From CATQHL01 sp965242895 (GTDB lineage: Bacteria > Actinomycetota > Acidimicrobiia > Acidimicrobiales > CATQHL01): a DNA stretch of 64,000 nucleotides. Below, in pieces: positions 49,880-59,091 of this stretch (position 1 is its first letter; each line of letters begins with the position of its first letter). A model generated the notes under the pieces. It worked only from the letters and a program-made list of their open reading frames with translations. It did no database searches and was not told where the DNA came from. The stretch is taken from positions 1,426,001-1,490,000 of the forward strand of contig OZ251507.1 in NCBI GenBank assembly GCA_965242895.1. The letters are read 5' to 3'. Both the position numbers and the translations under genes were made by a program.

Positions 49880-50623
49880 GTGACTTCGACGGGTGCGGAA
49901 GGATCCACCCTTACCTCGACTGGTCTTGGAGTCTTGCACCTGTTTTGTCGGATTTCTTCCGCGGTAGACCGCCCGCACGCCGTTTCTGCTCTCTCCAGGG
50001 CTCGGGAGCGGGGAACCCAGGTGGTGACTGCGGCGCTTCTCGGTCACAAAGCCGACGCAGCCTTCATGGCTCTTGACGCCGACCTTTGGAATCTGCGCGA
50101 CTTCCAGAGCGACCTGGAGGCGGCGGGTCTGGTGACTGCGAGTTCCTACCTTTCGCTCACCGAAGTTTCGGAGTACGCAGCCGGAATGCCCGAGGAGCAC
50201 CTCCGTTCCCGCCTCTATCCGCAGTTGCCCCCGCCGAACAAGCCGATCTGGTGCTTCTATCCAATGTCCAAGCGCCGCGGCGAGCGGCACAATTGGTTCG
50301 CCCTGCCGTTCGAGGAGCGCCGCGAACTCATGTATGAGCACGGTGCTTCGGGACGAAAATTTGCCGGAAGGGTGCTTCAGGTGGTTACCGGTTCCACCGG
50401 TATCGACGACTTCGAGTGGGGTGTGACGTTGTTCTGCGCCCGACCGGAGGACCTCAAGGAGGTCGTCTACACGCTTCGTTTCGACCGAGCTTCCGCCCTC
50501 TACGCCGAGTTCGGCCCTTTCTACGTGGGGTTGCTGGCTTCGGTGGACGACATCCTGGGGAGGGTGGCGGGTGCTCGGCTGCGCTCAGGTGCGCCGCCGG
50601 GACGGACGCCCGTACAGCACTAG
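49880..50623 (+). CDS. hemQ: Coproheme decarboxylase HemQ (chlorite dismutase family)
   Basis: 247 residues. The signature IWCFYPMSKRRGERHNWFALPFEERRELMYEHGASGRKFAGRVLQVVTGSTGIDDFEWGVTLF is typical of actinobacterial HemQ, which oxidatively decarboxylates coproheme III to haem b; the proximal His is in MYEHG. Actinobacterial HemQ also has the YHP-like Tyr replaced by the local motif; I did not resolve that residue. GTG 49880 is used. It is a stand-alone gene between coaX and the liv operon. The catalytic Gln that would mark chlorite dismutase was not sought. Confidence 0.9.
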   Translation: MTSTGAEGSTLTSTGLGVLHLFCRISSAVDRPHAVSALSRARERGTQVVTAALLGHKADAAFMALDADLWNLRDFQSDLEAAGLVTASSYLSLTEVSEYAAGMPEEHLRSRLYPQLPPPNKPIWCFYPMSKRRGERHNWFALPFEERRELMYEHGASGRKFAGRVLQVVTGSTGIDDFEWGVTLFCARPEDLKEVVYTLRFDRASALYAEFGPFYVGLLASVDDILGRVAGARLRSGAPPGRTPVQH

Positions 50624-50640
50624 TCCATCGCCGACATCTG

Positions 50641-51972
50641 ATGCAGCCCGGTTTGCTTTTTGATTCCAGGCGACGCTTTCTGGTTGCCGCCGCCCTCCTC
50701 GCCTTGACGTTCACCGGCTCTCTCGGATGGCTCTGGGACGGACTCGCCTTTGGCCAGGACGCAGAAGAGGAAGGCCAGCAAATCAGAGGCGCCCTAGAGG
50801 TGATCGACGACGAAGCCCGTCAACCGGTCGAGGGTGTGGAGATAGTGGTGAGCGCCGATGGAGAGGAGATCGGGCGAACGCGCAGCGACGAAACGGGGGA
50901 ATGGTCAGTCCCGGTCCCACAAGCGGGTACCTATCAGGTGCGCATAGAGGTGGGGAGTCTGCCGTCGGACGTTCAACTCACCGACCCGGAGCGCGTGGAA
51001 CTGAGCGAGGTTCAGGTTCGAGACGGGCAGCGCAAGACGGTTCGGTTCAACCTGGGCCCAGGTCTGAGCAAGTCGCTTTCTGGTGTGGAGCACTTTTCCA
51101 ACCTCGTGATCTTGGGTCTTCGCCTGGGGTCGATAATCGCTCTCTCCTCCGTGGGGCTGTCGCTGCTCTACAGCATCAGCGGCATGTTCAACTTCGCCCA
51201 CGGCGACCTGGTCACCCTGGGGGCGATGCTCGCTTACTTCCTTAGCACTTCCCCGGAAGGCCCGGGCTGGCACTTGGCCATTGTTGTGGTCCCGACCATG
51301 TTCATGGCAGGAGGCATCGGAGGTCTGATGGAGTTCGGTCTCTGGCGTCCGCTGCGCCGCCGGCAGACTGGCATAGTCGCCCTGACTCTGGTGAGCATCG
51401 GCCTGTCGTTGGTGCTGCGCTATCTGCTGCAGACGATCTTCGGAGAAAGGCCCAAACCTTTCAGGGACTACAACATTCAGGAGCCGGTGCAGTTCCTGAC
51501 GTTCTCTTCTCCGCCCAAGAACTTCTTCATAATTGGAATCACGGCTCTTCTGCTGGCGGCGGGGGGCCTGCTCATCCGCTACACCCGAATCGGCACCTCC
51601 ATTCGAGCGGTGGCCGACAACAGAGACCTAGCAGAGGCCTCCGGTATAGACACTCACCATGTCTTCTTGGTCACTTGGATAGTCGGCACGGGTCTCACCG
51701 CTCTGGGCGGGGTTTTTTTAGGAATCAGCGAGAGCGTGGAGTGGGATATGGGGTTCAAACTGCTGCTCCTCATCTTCGCGGGGATGGTGCTAGGGGGTGT
51801 CGGCACCACTTTCGGGGCACTAGTCGGAGGGCTGGTAATCGGTTTGCTTGTCGAGATCAGCACCTTCTGGATAGATATCCAGTTCAAGACTGCCATCGGT
51901 CTTGGAATTCTGGTTTTGATGCTCCTGTTTAGGCCGCAAGGTTTGCTGGGGTCGCGAGAACGGATCGGCTGA
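50641..51972 (+). CDS. livH: Branched-chain amino-acid type ABC permease LivH with N-terminal extracytoplasmic domain
   Basis: 443 residues from ATG 50641. An N-terminal signal/anchor (RRFLVAAALLALTFTGSLGWL) is followed by about 100 residues of Carboxypeptidase-regulatory-like beta fold (GALEVIDDEARQPVEGVEIVVSADGEEIGRTRSDETGEWSVPV). The standard LivH permease then begins with GLRLGSIIALSSVGLSLLYSISGMFNFAHGDLVTLGAM and includes ADNRDLAEASGI, the cytoplasmic contact loop for the ATPases. Ordinary LivH is about 300 residues, so the domain is an addition. The upstream frame from 50416 lies in hemQ and is not coding. The stop overlaps livM. Confidence 0.88.
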   Translation: MQPGLLFDSRRRFLVAAALLALTFTGSLGWLWDGLAFGQDAEEEGQQIRGALEVIDDEARQPVEGVEIVVSADGEEIGRTRSDETGEWSVPVPQAGTYQVRIEVGSLPSDVQLTDPERVELSEVQVRDGQRKTVRFNLGPGLSKSLSGVEHFSNLVILGLRLGSIIALSSVGLSLLYSISGMFNFAHGDLVTLGAMLAYFLSTSPEGPGWHLAIVVVPTMFMAGGIGGLMEFGLWRPLRRRQTGIVALTLVSIGLSLVLRYLLQTIFGERPKPFRDYNIQEPVQFLTFSSPPKNFFIIGITALLLAAGGLLIRYTRIGTSIRAVADNRDLAEASGIDTHHVFLVTWIVGTGLTALGGVFLGISESVEWDMGFKLLLLIFAGMVLGGVGTTFGALVGGLVIGLLVEISTFWIDIQFKTAIGLGILVLMLLFRPQGLLGSRERIG

Positions 51973-52970
51973 TGGACTGGCTGGGGATTACATTCGGCGC
52001 CCTTCGCGACTGCGTTTCTTTGACGGCTGCGGCCTACGCTCTCTCCGCCATCGGGCTGAACTTGCAGTTCGGCGCCGCAGGACTCTTGAACTTCGGCCAT
52101 GTGGCTTCAATGCTGGTGGGCGCCTACGGCTTGGCCATCGTGGTGGACCTGGGCGGCTCTTTCCTGCTCGGCGTGCTGGTCGGTCTTGCGGCTGCGGCCC
52201 TGCTGGGACTGTTGTGGGGGGTGACCACCCTGCGTCTGCGCGCCGACTACCTGACGGTAGTGACGCTTTCTTTCGGGGAGATTCTGCGGTTCTTGGTCCG
52301 AAGCAACTGGGCCGATCCGCTTACGAACAGCGTGAAAGGCATCCAGCGTTTTGCCGACGAGTTCTACGACTGGAATCCCATTCGAGAAGGAAACTACGGT
52401 TCGTTGTCGGCATCCATTCCATTTCGTTTTACCGAACGGCAACTTTGGGTGATAACGGTGTGTTGGGGGTTAGTGATCCTTGCGACTTTGTTGTTCAGAG
52501 GCCTGATGCGCAGTCCCTGGGGGAGGGCTGTTCGGGCTGTGCGAGAAGACGAAGACGCCGCCCTCAGCTTGGGCAAGAACGCTTACATGTACAAACAGCA
52601 GGCGTTGATCATCGGAAGCATGATTGGCGCCTTGGGCGGGATCATGCTTGCGGTTGAACAGCAGAACGTCCACCCGGACTTCTACATTCCGCTCGTCACC
52701 ATAAGCATGTTTGCCATCGTGATTCTGGGGGGCGCGGGCAGCGTCTGGGGGCCGGTGGCAGGCGCGATCCTCTACTGGTTTCTCTTCGAATGGTTAGACG
52801 GTCTGATCGCCGGAGCCATCACTGAGGGTTACCTAGGAGGGCTCTTCGAAGCTGCGGATGCCGGACGGATTCGCACCATGTTGGTGGGCATCGGTTTGGT
52901 CTGTCTCATGATTTTCCGTTCTCAGGGGTTGTTCGGCAAACGGAAGGAGGTGCTGCTGGGTGGCACCTGA
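51972..52970 (+). CDS. livM: Branched-chain amino-acid type ABC permease LivM
   Basis: 332 residues; the ATG overlaps the livH stop. Motifs include ALSAIGLNLQFGAAGLLNFGHVASMLVGAYG, LRADYLTVVTLSFGEILRFLVRSNW and GRAVRAVREDEDAALSLGKNAYMYKQQAL, the last being the EAA-like loop contacting the ATPase. About ten membrane helices are expected. It forms the channel with LivH. Confidence 0.92.
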   Translation: MDWLGITFGALRDCVSLTAAAYALSAIGLNLQFGAAGLLNFGHVASMLVGAYGLAIVVDLGGSFLLGVLVGLAAAALLGLLWGVTTLRLRADYLTVVTLSFGEILRFLVRSNWADPLTNSVKGIQRFADEFYDWNPIREGNYGSLSASIPFRFTERQLWVITVCWGLVILATLLFRGLMRSPWGRAVRAVREDEDAALSLGKNAYMYKQQALIIGSMIGALGGIMLAVEQQNVHPDFYIPLVTISMFAIVILGGAGSVWGPVAGAILYWFLFEWLDGLIAGAITEGYLGGLFEAADAGRIRTMLVGIGLVCLMIFRSQGLFGKRKEVLLGGT

Positions 52971-53871
52971 GATCTCCTTGCGAGAGGGACGCCCGATCGC
53001 AAAAGTCCTGGAAGGAGTCGCTCACCGGCCGGGTGCGCCCAAGCCCACTCCCATTCTGGTCGTGTCCGAGATGAAGCGGGCCTTCGGCGGACTAATAGCG
53101 GTCGACGTGGAACATTTAGAAATTCAGAAGGGAAGCGTGACCGCCTTGATCGGCCCGAACGGATCAGGAAAAACGACGCTGTTCAACCTGCTGTGCGGCT
53201 TCGATGCCCCAGATGAAGGGCAGTGGCAGTTTTTTGGTTCCTCCAAAGTCGATGAGAAATCCGCTTCGCTTCCGTGGAAGGTGGAGGAGGGTCGGACGGG
53301 TGGGATTTCGCTCAGAGGAAAGCGCTCCCATGAGATTGCGCGCCTAGGGATGGTGCGTACGTTCCAACTCACGCGGTCGCTGTCGCTTTTGACGGTTCTG
53401 GAGAACGTGTTGCTGGCCGCGCCCGATCAGGCAGGAGAGCGGCTCTCACGTTCTCTTGGGTGGGCGTGGCGTCGTATCGAGAAAGAGAACAAAAAAGACG
53501 CACTTGAAATCCTGGAGCGGTTCGGTCTGGCCCACATGAGCGGCGAGTATGCGGGTTCGCTCTCAGGCGGTCAGCGGAAGTTGCTGGAATTGGCCCGCGC
53601 TGTCATGGCGCGTCCTTCCCTGCTCTTGCTGGACGAACCCCTGGCCGGGGTCAACCCTGCGCTGGTGGAATCGATCCTGGAGCGCATGCTGGAGTTCCCG
53701 GGCGAAGGGATGACGATCCTATTCGTGGAGCACAGCATGGATGTCGTGATGAGCATCAGCGACTGGGTCGTGTGCCTGGGCGAGGGAAGCATCATCTCTG
53801 AAGGGCCTCCTGAAGTCGTGGCGCAGGATCCTCTCGTGATAGACGCTTACTTAGGCAAGGAGGAGAGTTGA
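52960..53871 (+). CDS. livG: ABC transporter ATPase LivG
   Basis: 303 residues from GTG 52960, overlapping livM by 11 bases. Walker A LIGPNGSGKTTLFN, signature SLSGGQRKLLELARA, Walker B PSLLLLDEPLAGVNP and a VEHSMDVVMSISD switch are typical of LivG. An inserted segment of about 25 residues after the Q-loop region (SSKVDEKSASLPWKVEE) is longer than usual. It energises the Liv importer. Confidence 0.93.
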   Translation: MAPEISLREGRPIAKVLEGVAHRPGAPKPTPILVVSEMKRAFGGLIAVDVEHLEIQKGSVTALIGPNGSGKTTLFNLLCGFDAPDEGQWQFFGSSKVDEKSASLPWKVEEGRTGGISLRGKRSHEIARLGMVRTFQLTRSLSLLTVLENVLLAAPDQAGERLSRSLGWAWRRIEKENKKDALEILERFGLAHMSGEYAGSLSGGQRKLLELARAVMARPSLLLLDEPLAGVNPALVESILERMLEFPGEGMTILFVEHSMDVVMSISDWVVCLGEGSIISEGPPEVVAQDPLVIDAYLGKEES

Positions 53872-53926
53872 AGAGATTTCCCCTGAGGCTTATTGCCCAG
53901 ATCAAAGTCCGACCTCTCTCTTGGAG

Positions 53927-54718
53927 ATGCAGATGAGAACTAGGAGAGCGCCCGCGAAAAAGTTGGGGGATGCCCAGGACGCATCGGCGACGGGACGCTC
54001 TCCGCTGTTGAGCGCCTCCGACGTAACGGCGGGCTATTTTCCTGGCGTCGACATTCTCAACGGCTGCAGCCTCGATGTGCATCAAGGTGAGTTGGTGGGG
54101 ATCGTCGGACCCAACGGAGCAGGGAAGTCGACGCTGTTGAAGGCGCTCTTTGGTCTGATCCCGGTTCGTTCCGGTCGGGTCATTCTGCGCGGCGAAGACG
54201 TGACCGGGCGGAATGCCCCATATCTAGTCTCGGCAGGGGTGGGGTATGTGCCTCAGGTGGCAAACGTGTTTGCCAGCCTGAGCGTGGAGGAGAACCTCCG
54301 CATGGGCGTCTACAAGACTCCTAAAGTGTTCGAGGAGAGGTACGAGAAGGTCGTCGAGATATTTCCGCTCTTGGCAGACCGTGCTAAGCAGAGAGCGGGA
54401 CTGATGTCGGGGGGAGAGCGTCAGATGGTGGCCATGGGGCGCGGGCTGATGATGTCCCCTGACGTTCTGCTGCTCGACGAACCCTCGGCGGGGTTATCAC
54501 CGGCCAACCAGTCGGCGACGTTCGAGCGCATAGATCAGATCCGACGTGCGGGAGTGTCCATCGTGATCGTGGAACAGAACGCTCGCCGCTGTCTGCAGAT
54601 ATGCGATCGGGGCTACGTCCTGGATCAGGGCCGGAACGCCTACACCGGCAGCGGAAAGTCGCTGTTGTCAGACCCCAAAGTAGTGGAGCTCTACCTGGGG
54701 ACTTACATCCACAGGTAG
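53927..54718 (+). CDS. livF: ABC transporter ATPase LivF
   Basis: About 263 residues; ATG 53927 or 53933 follows a TTGGAG element. Walker A IVGPNGAGKSTLL, LMSGGERQMVAMGRGLMM signature and DVLLLDEPSAGLSP, with VEQNARRCLQICDRG. It is the last gene of livHMGF. Its end, including the TAG stop, lies in a 16-bp perfect inverted repeat. Confidence 0.93.
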   Translation: MQMRTRRAPAKKLGDAQDASATGRSPLLSASDVTAGYFPGVDILNGCSLDVHQGELVGIVGPNGAGKSTLLKALFGLIPVRSGRVILRGEDVTGRNAPYLVSAGVGYVPQVANVFASLSVEENLRMGVYKTPKVFEERYEKVVEIFPLLADRAKQRAGLMSGGERQMVAMGRGLMMSPDVLLLDEPSAGLSPANQSATFERIDQIRRAGVSIVIVEQNARRCLQICDRGYVLDQGRNAYTGSGKSLLSDPKVVELYLGTYIHR

Positions 54719-54727
54719 AGCTCCACT
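54682..54727 (+). terminator. Perfect 16-bp hairpin spanning the livF stop codon
   Basis: AGTGGAGCTCTACCTG (54682-54697) and its exact reverse complement (54712-54727) enclose 14 bases; the stop TAG lies in the right arm. No T run follows on the plus strand apart from CATTCTT. It lies between convergent livF and the lipoprotein gene, so it may terminate both directions or protect the livF mRNA. Confidence 0.6.
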
Positions 54728-54770
54728 CATAGGCATTCTTAGCTTTCGGGCTGGCCTTGTCTGGCCTTGG

Positions 54771-56120
54771 CTACGAACCTTCGATGAGGATTTGGTCTAT
54801 CGGATTTAGTGCGCCCTCCGAGTTGAAGATCGAGATGTCATAGCTGCCGGCGCCGGGTTCGCCCGCATCCGTGAAGTCCAAGGGTCCGCTGGCTCCGTCG
54901 TAGTCGATGTCTTCACCGGCCGCGATCAGTTCGCAGCATTTGGCGAAGGAACTGCACTTAGTGCCGCCCCGAGTGATGTTGTTTATCTCGTCTACGAACA
55001 CGGTGGGGTCGGTGCTCTCGGCCGCCATGGCCGCTAGGGCGATGATTACCAAGGCGTCGTATGCGTGTGCGGAGAAGATCGTCTGTGTATCGGGGCCCGC
55101 GAATGCCCGGAATCGCTCAGTAAAGGTTGGTTCGCCGTCTTCAGGAGCAGAGGAAGGCCCTGTTGCCTTGGCGCCCATGAGCAAGGACGGGTTGTCCTTG
55201 TCGACCAACTCCCACAGGTTGCCTGTTGCGGTTCCGTCTCCCATGAACAGGGGGACATCGCTGGGCCCGATCCCTGCTTCGATCATTCCGGCGATGATGG
55301 GGCCGCCTTCTTCGAAGGCGATGAGCACGATGCCGTCCACGGATGCTTCCACTAATTGCTGTATTTCTGCGTCGAAACTGCTGCCTTCAGGGTCGTAGGC
55401 GATCGAAGTCCCAATGGTCACACCGTTGCTGACGAGTTTGCTTTCCAGAGCCTCTGCCAGGTTTTGCCCGTAGTCGTCAGCTCTGTACAGGATGCCTACT
55501 TGAGAGACTCCGTCATCGGTTACCACGTCCCCTAGCACTTGTGCCTGCAGCAGGTCGGGAGGGGCCGTGCGGAAGTAGTAGCCGTCGTCGTCGTAGGTGG
55601 TGAAGGTGGGGGAGGTGTTAGAAGGCGACATCATGACCACTTCCTCGCCTGTGATCTTGTCGATGATCGACAGAGAAATCCCGGAGGCGGCGGCTCCCAC
55701 TATTGCGCTCACGTTCCTAGCGAGCAGGTCGTCGGCGGTTGCGCTGGCCACGGCCGGGTCGGTGCCCGAATCTCCCGGGATGAGTTCGACGTAGTCGCCC
55801 GCCATGGCATTGATCTCGTCTGCTGCCATCTGCACTGCCTTCACCATGGGCTCGTTAAGGAAGGCCAGAGCGCCCGTGGAAGGCAGGATGTAGCCGACGA
55901 CTAATTTTTCCATGGGCATGGCCGCTGTGGTAGTCGTGGTGGCGGCCGTCGTGGTCGTTGCCGGTGCCTGCGCCGTCGTGGTCGTCGAAGTGGTGGTGTC
56001 GTCGCTTCCGCAGGCGGCAGCGAGCAGCGAGACGACGGCAAGGGAAACGACGGCTGTTCGCAGCCAAACGGATTTGTGCACGTTCTTGCGTTCTTGCGCC
56101 GAGGTCCTCTGTTTTTTCAT
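54771..56120 (-). CDS. Liv-type substrate-binding lipoprotein 1
   Basis: 449 residues. Signal with lipobox (LLAAACGSDD), then a long Thr/Ala-rich linker, then the type I periplasmic-binding fold: KLVVGYILPSTGALAFLNEPMVKAVQMAADEINAM, VSAIVGAAASGISLSIID, MMSPSNTSPTFTTYDDDGYYFRTAPPD. The C-terminal part contains a FAKCCELIAAG Cys cluster. It is convergent with livHMGF and most likely supplies that importer. Specificity could be branched-chain amino acids, amides or other polar compounds. A strong AAAGGAGTTCAGGA ribosome-binding site precedes the ATG. Confidence 0.9.
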   Translation of the reverse strand: MKKQRTSAQERKNVHKSVWLRTAVVSLAVVSLLAAACGSDDTTTSTTTTAQAPATTTTAATTTTTAAMPMEKLVVGYILPSTGALAFLNEPMVKAVQMAADEINAMAGDYVELIPGDSGTDPAVASATADDLLARNVSAIVGAAASGISLSIIDKITGEEVVMMSPSNTSPTFTTYDDDGYYFRTAPPDLLQAQVLGDVVTDDGVSQVGILYRADDYGQNLAEALESKLVSNGVTIGTSIAYDPEGSSFDAEIQQLVEASVDGIVLIAFEEGGPIIAGMIEAGIGPSDVPLFMGDGTATGNLWELVDKDNPSLLMGAKATGPSSAPEDGEPTFTERFRAFAGPDTQTIFSAHAYDALVIIALAAMAAESTDPTVFVDEINNITRGGTKCSSFAKCCELIAAGEDIDYDGASGPLDFTDAGEPGAGSYDISIFNSEGALNPIDQILIEGS

Positions 56121-56310
56121 TCCTGAACTCCTTTCAGCTCTTCGGGGCTACCTAACGAGGGTTCTGTCGAAATATCAACGCTTTGAAGTTTAGTTAACAA
56201 AGTGCCCGTTTTGGGATGTTACCTAGCTGGAGATATGGGTTCTCAGCCGGTAGTCACGGAGCGCTTGAGGCCGATGGAATCGACGTGCACTACGACGTGC
56301 TCTAGCAAGT

Positions 56311-56342
56311 CGAGTGTGCCTTCACTCGAGTGTGCCTTCACT
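56311..56342. repeat. 16-bp tandem repeat between the two lipoprotein genes
   Basis: CGAGTGTGCCTTCACT occurs twice head to tail (56311-56326, 56327-56342) in a 288-bp gap that otherwise holds the minus-strand upstream region of lipoprotein 1. An 81-codon plus-strand frame across it has no gene-like features. Confidence 0.88.
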
Positions 56343-56408
56343 ATTGAAGAGGACTTCGACCTCGGATCCGTCGGATCGGAAGGAGCTCAGGGAACCGCAG
56401 GCTCATGT

Positions 56409-57671
56409 CTATTTCTCCTCTATGAGGACTTGGTAGAGGACGTCTAGTCCTCCCTCGGCGTTGAACTCGATTATGTCGTAGGCCCCGGCGCTGGGCTCGC
56501 CTTCGTCCTTGAAGTCCAGTGGGCCGCTTGCACCGTCGTAGTCGATGTCTTGGCCGTCGGCTATGAGTTCAGCACAAGACACGTAGGTGCCGCATTTGGT
56601 GCCGCCTCGTGTTATGTCGTTAATCTCAGGGGCAAAGTCGGAGGCTTTGGTGCTGTCCGCCTTGAGAGACGCTAGGGCAAGCACGATTAGGGTGTCGTAG
56701 GCGTGGGCCGAGAACATCGTGTCGACTCCGCCGCCTGCGTAGGCCGCAAAACGCGCCGGGAAAGTCTCTTCGCCTGCCCACTCTTCGGCGTTGGGAGCGG
56801 AGGAAGGAGCGGCGACCCTGGCGCCTTCCAGCACTGCGGGATTCGTGGGATCGACGTCCTCCCACAGGCTGCCTCCTGCAATCCCGTCACCTAGAAAAAG
56901 AGGCACCGAGCCAGGTCCAATACCAGCTTCGATCAACGCCGATATTATTTGAGCCCCTTCGTTGAAAGCGATGAGGATCACGCCGTCGACCTGTGCTTCG
57001 GAGACCCGCTGGATTTCGGCGTCAAAGCTTGTGCCTTCAGGGTCGTAGCCGAGGGAAATGCCGACGTTCACTCCGTTGCTCTCCAGTTGATCTTCCAGAG
57101 ACTTGGCCAGGTTCTCCCCGTAGTCGTCGGCTCTGTAGAGGATGCCGGCGCTCGAAACGCCGCCGTCGGTGACCAATTCGCCTAGCACCTGAGCCCTAAG
57201 CACGTCAGTGGGCGATGTACGGAAGTAAAGACCTCGGTCGGGATAGGTTGTCAAGCTCGGGGAGGTGTTGGATGCAGCGATCATCGCCACTCCTGCGCCC
57301 GTGACCTTATCGATGATCGACAGGGAGACGCCGGAGGCTGCTGCTCCTATGATGGCGCTTACCCCGTTTGCAAGATGATCATCGGCTGTGAGGCTGGCTA
57401 CTTCGGCCGAAGTGCCGGAATCCCCGGGGCGGAGACGCACGTTCCCTCCAGAGGCGTTGATCTCGTCCCGAGCCAACTCCACCCCTTTGATGATCGTTTG
57501 TCCTAGATGCGTGAGCGTGCCCGTAGAAGGGAGTACGTATCCGACGAGCAGTTCACTCACTCCGCTAGACGAGAGGGTGCTTTCGGGCGCCGTCGCCGTC
57601 TCTCCGCCGCAGGCAGCGGCGACCAATGAGATCGAGAAGATCAGCGCTGCGAAGCGTCGCAAGCGGGTCAT
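56409..57671 (-). CDS. Liv-type substrate-binding lipoprotein 2 (paralogue)
   Basis: 420 residues. Lipobox SLVAACGGE, shorter linker, and the same fold as the neighbour: LLVGYVLPSTGTLTHLGQTIIKGVELARDEINAS, VSAIIGAAASGVSLSIIDKVTG, MIAASNTSPSLTTYPDRGLYFRTSPTD. Identity to the downstream paralogue is high along the whole length, pointing to tandem duplication followed by divergence of the binding site. It ends with LDVLYQVLIEEK. Two receptors may feed one importer with different ligands. Confidence 0.9.
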   Translation of the reverse strand: MTRLRRFAALIFSISLVAAACGGETATAPESTLSSSGVSELLVGYVLPSTGTLTHLGQTIIKGVELARDEINASGGNVRLRPGDSGTSAEVASLTADDHLANGVSAIIGAAASGVSLSIIDKVTGAGVAMIAASNTSPSLTTYPDRGLYFRTSPTDVLRAQVLGELVTDGGVSSAGILYRADDYGENLAKSLEDQLESNGVNVGISLGYDPEGTSFDAEIQRVSEAQVDGVILIAFNEGAQIISALIEAGIGPGSVPLFLGDGIAGGSLWEDVDPTNPAVLEGARVAAPSSAPNAEEWAGEETFPARFAAYAGGGVDTMFSAHAYDTLIVLALASLKADSTKASDFAPEINDITRGGTKCGTYVSCAELIADGQDIDYDGASGPLDFKDEGEPSAGAYDIIEFNAEGGLDVLYQVLIEEK

Positions 57672-57814
57672 GCCCCGGGTGAGAGAAGATTGGAAATATT
57701 CATTTGCTGCTTTCTATGTTTGAGGCACCTGCTAACCTACGAATTTAAACTGTCAGCTGTGGGGGATATGCAACACTTACTCTAGAACGGCACTAAGCTT
57801 TGCCTTCGATGCCC

Positions 57815-57832
57815 TTGAACTCGACAGTTCAA
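57815..57832 (+). promoter_or_regulatory. Dyad operator candidate upstream of amtB
   Basis: TTGAACT-CGAC-AGTTCAA is a perfect 7-bp inverted repeat ending 44 bases before the amtB start. The position suits a regulator-binding site; it does not match the actinobacterial GlnR consensus as I know it. Confidence 0.45.
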
Positions 57833-57876
57833 ACAAGAATTCAAGCAAAAGCGGATCTACAGCAATGAGGTGCTAG

Positions 57877-59091
57877 ATGGATATCTTTGACAGCGGAGAC
57901 CTGACTTGGCTATTGGTTTGTACGGCCTTGGTGCTTTTCATGACGCCAGGGCTGGCGATCTTCTACGGAAGCATGGTCGGGTCCAAGAACGTAGTGAACA
58001 TGATGTCCATGAACGTCTATTGCCTAGTGGTCGTCCCTATCCTCTGGGCGCTGATGGGATTTTCGCTTGCGTTTGGGGAATGGGACTTTCCGATCCTCGG
58101 AAACGCCGACAACTTCTTGATGCGGGGCATCTCGGGTGATGAGGCACTCGTCAACTTTGCCTTCAGCGCCACCTTCGCGGTGATAGCGCCTGCGCTCATG
58201 TCGGGAGCGGTGGCTGGGCGCATGAAGTTCAAGGCCTGGGTCTGGTTCGTTCCCATTTGGTCTTTGCTTGTGTACAGCCCGGTGACCTACTGGGTGTTCG
58301 GTGCCAACGGATGGCTGATCAACCTTCCGTCGCACGATTTTGCGGGGGGGACATCTATTCACGTGAATGCTGGAGCCGGAGCATTGGCTCTGGCCTTCGT
58401 GCTGGGCCCCCGTCAGGGATGGGCGCCCCGGCATACGACGCCTCCTCACGACATGCGCATGTTCCTTGTAGGGACGGGCGTCCTTTGGCTGGGTTGGTTC
58501 GGTTTCAACGCCGGCTCGGCCTTGGCGGCAAATGAACTTGCGTCTCTGGCCCTCGTCAACACGTTCTTGGCGCCCGCCGGAGCGGCTTTTGCTTGGCTTG
58601 TAGTGGGTTGGCTGAAGCGCCGCCCGTCGGAACTGCTGGGAGTCTGCTCCGGGATCGTGGCCGGTCTGGTTGCGATAACTCCAGCTGCGGGTTTCGTAGG
58701 GCCGATGTATTCGATCATCATTGGAGCCTGCGCCGGCGCGGTGTGCTACTTCACGGTGCATCTCAAGCACCTACTAGAACTAGATGACACTCTCGATGTC
58801 GTTGGCCTGCACCTCTTCGGGGGCGTCGTCGGAGGAATACTCATCGGGTTCTTCGCCGACAACACCGTCTACGCCGGCGCAGATTTTGCCGAAGGGATCT
58901 TTTTCGGAGGCGGCGGCAGTTTGCTGCTGAACCAACTGCTGGGACTTCTGTCGACGATCACCTATTCCTTCCTGGTCACCTGGGGAATTGCCATGGTCCT
59001 CGACAAACTCATCGGCCTGCGTGTGAGCGAAGAGTCCGAGAGGGTGGGTCTGGACCGGGTCGAACACGCTGAAACCGCCTACTCCGGATAG
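57877..59091 (+). CDS. amtB: Ammonium transporter
   Basis: 404 residues, 11 membrane helices expected. Typical Amt segments: VLFMTPGLAIFYGSMVGSKNVVNMMSMN, NFAFSATFAVIAPALMSGAVAGRMKF, and the twin pore histidines in HVNAGAGALA (residue 162) and DVVGLHLFGGVVGG (residue 312). It imports ammonium and is divergently arranged from lipoprotein 2. In most bacteria a PII gene (glnK) follows; here glnD follows directly after a 200-bp gap with no PII gene. Confidence 0.95.
   Translation: MDIFDSGDLTWLLVCTALVLFMTPGLAIFYGSMVGSKNVVNMMSMNVYCLVVVPILWALMGFSLAFGEWDFPILGNADNFLMRGISGDEALVNFAFSATFAVIAPALMSGAVAGRMKFKAWVWFVPIWSLLVYSPVTYWVFGANGWLINLPSHDFAGGTSIHVNAGAGALALAFVLGPRQGWAPRHTTPPHDMRMFLVGTGVLWLGWFGFNAGSALAANELASLALVNTFLAPAGAAFAWLVVGWLKRRPSELLGVCSGIVAGLVAITPAAGFVGPMYSIIIGACAGAVCYFTVHLKHLLELDDTLDVVGLHLFGGVVGGILIGFFADNTVYAGADFAEGIFFGGGGSLLLNQLLGLLSTITYSFLVTWGIAMVLDKLIGLRVSEESERVGLDRVEHAETAYSG

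Noticed and set aside
56202..56447. 81-codon plus-strand frame between the lipoprotein genes
   Set aside because: It contains a simple 16-bp tandem repeat, overlaps the end of the opposite gene and lacks any gene-like feature.
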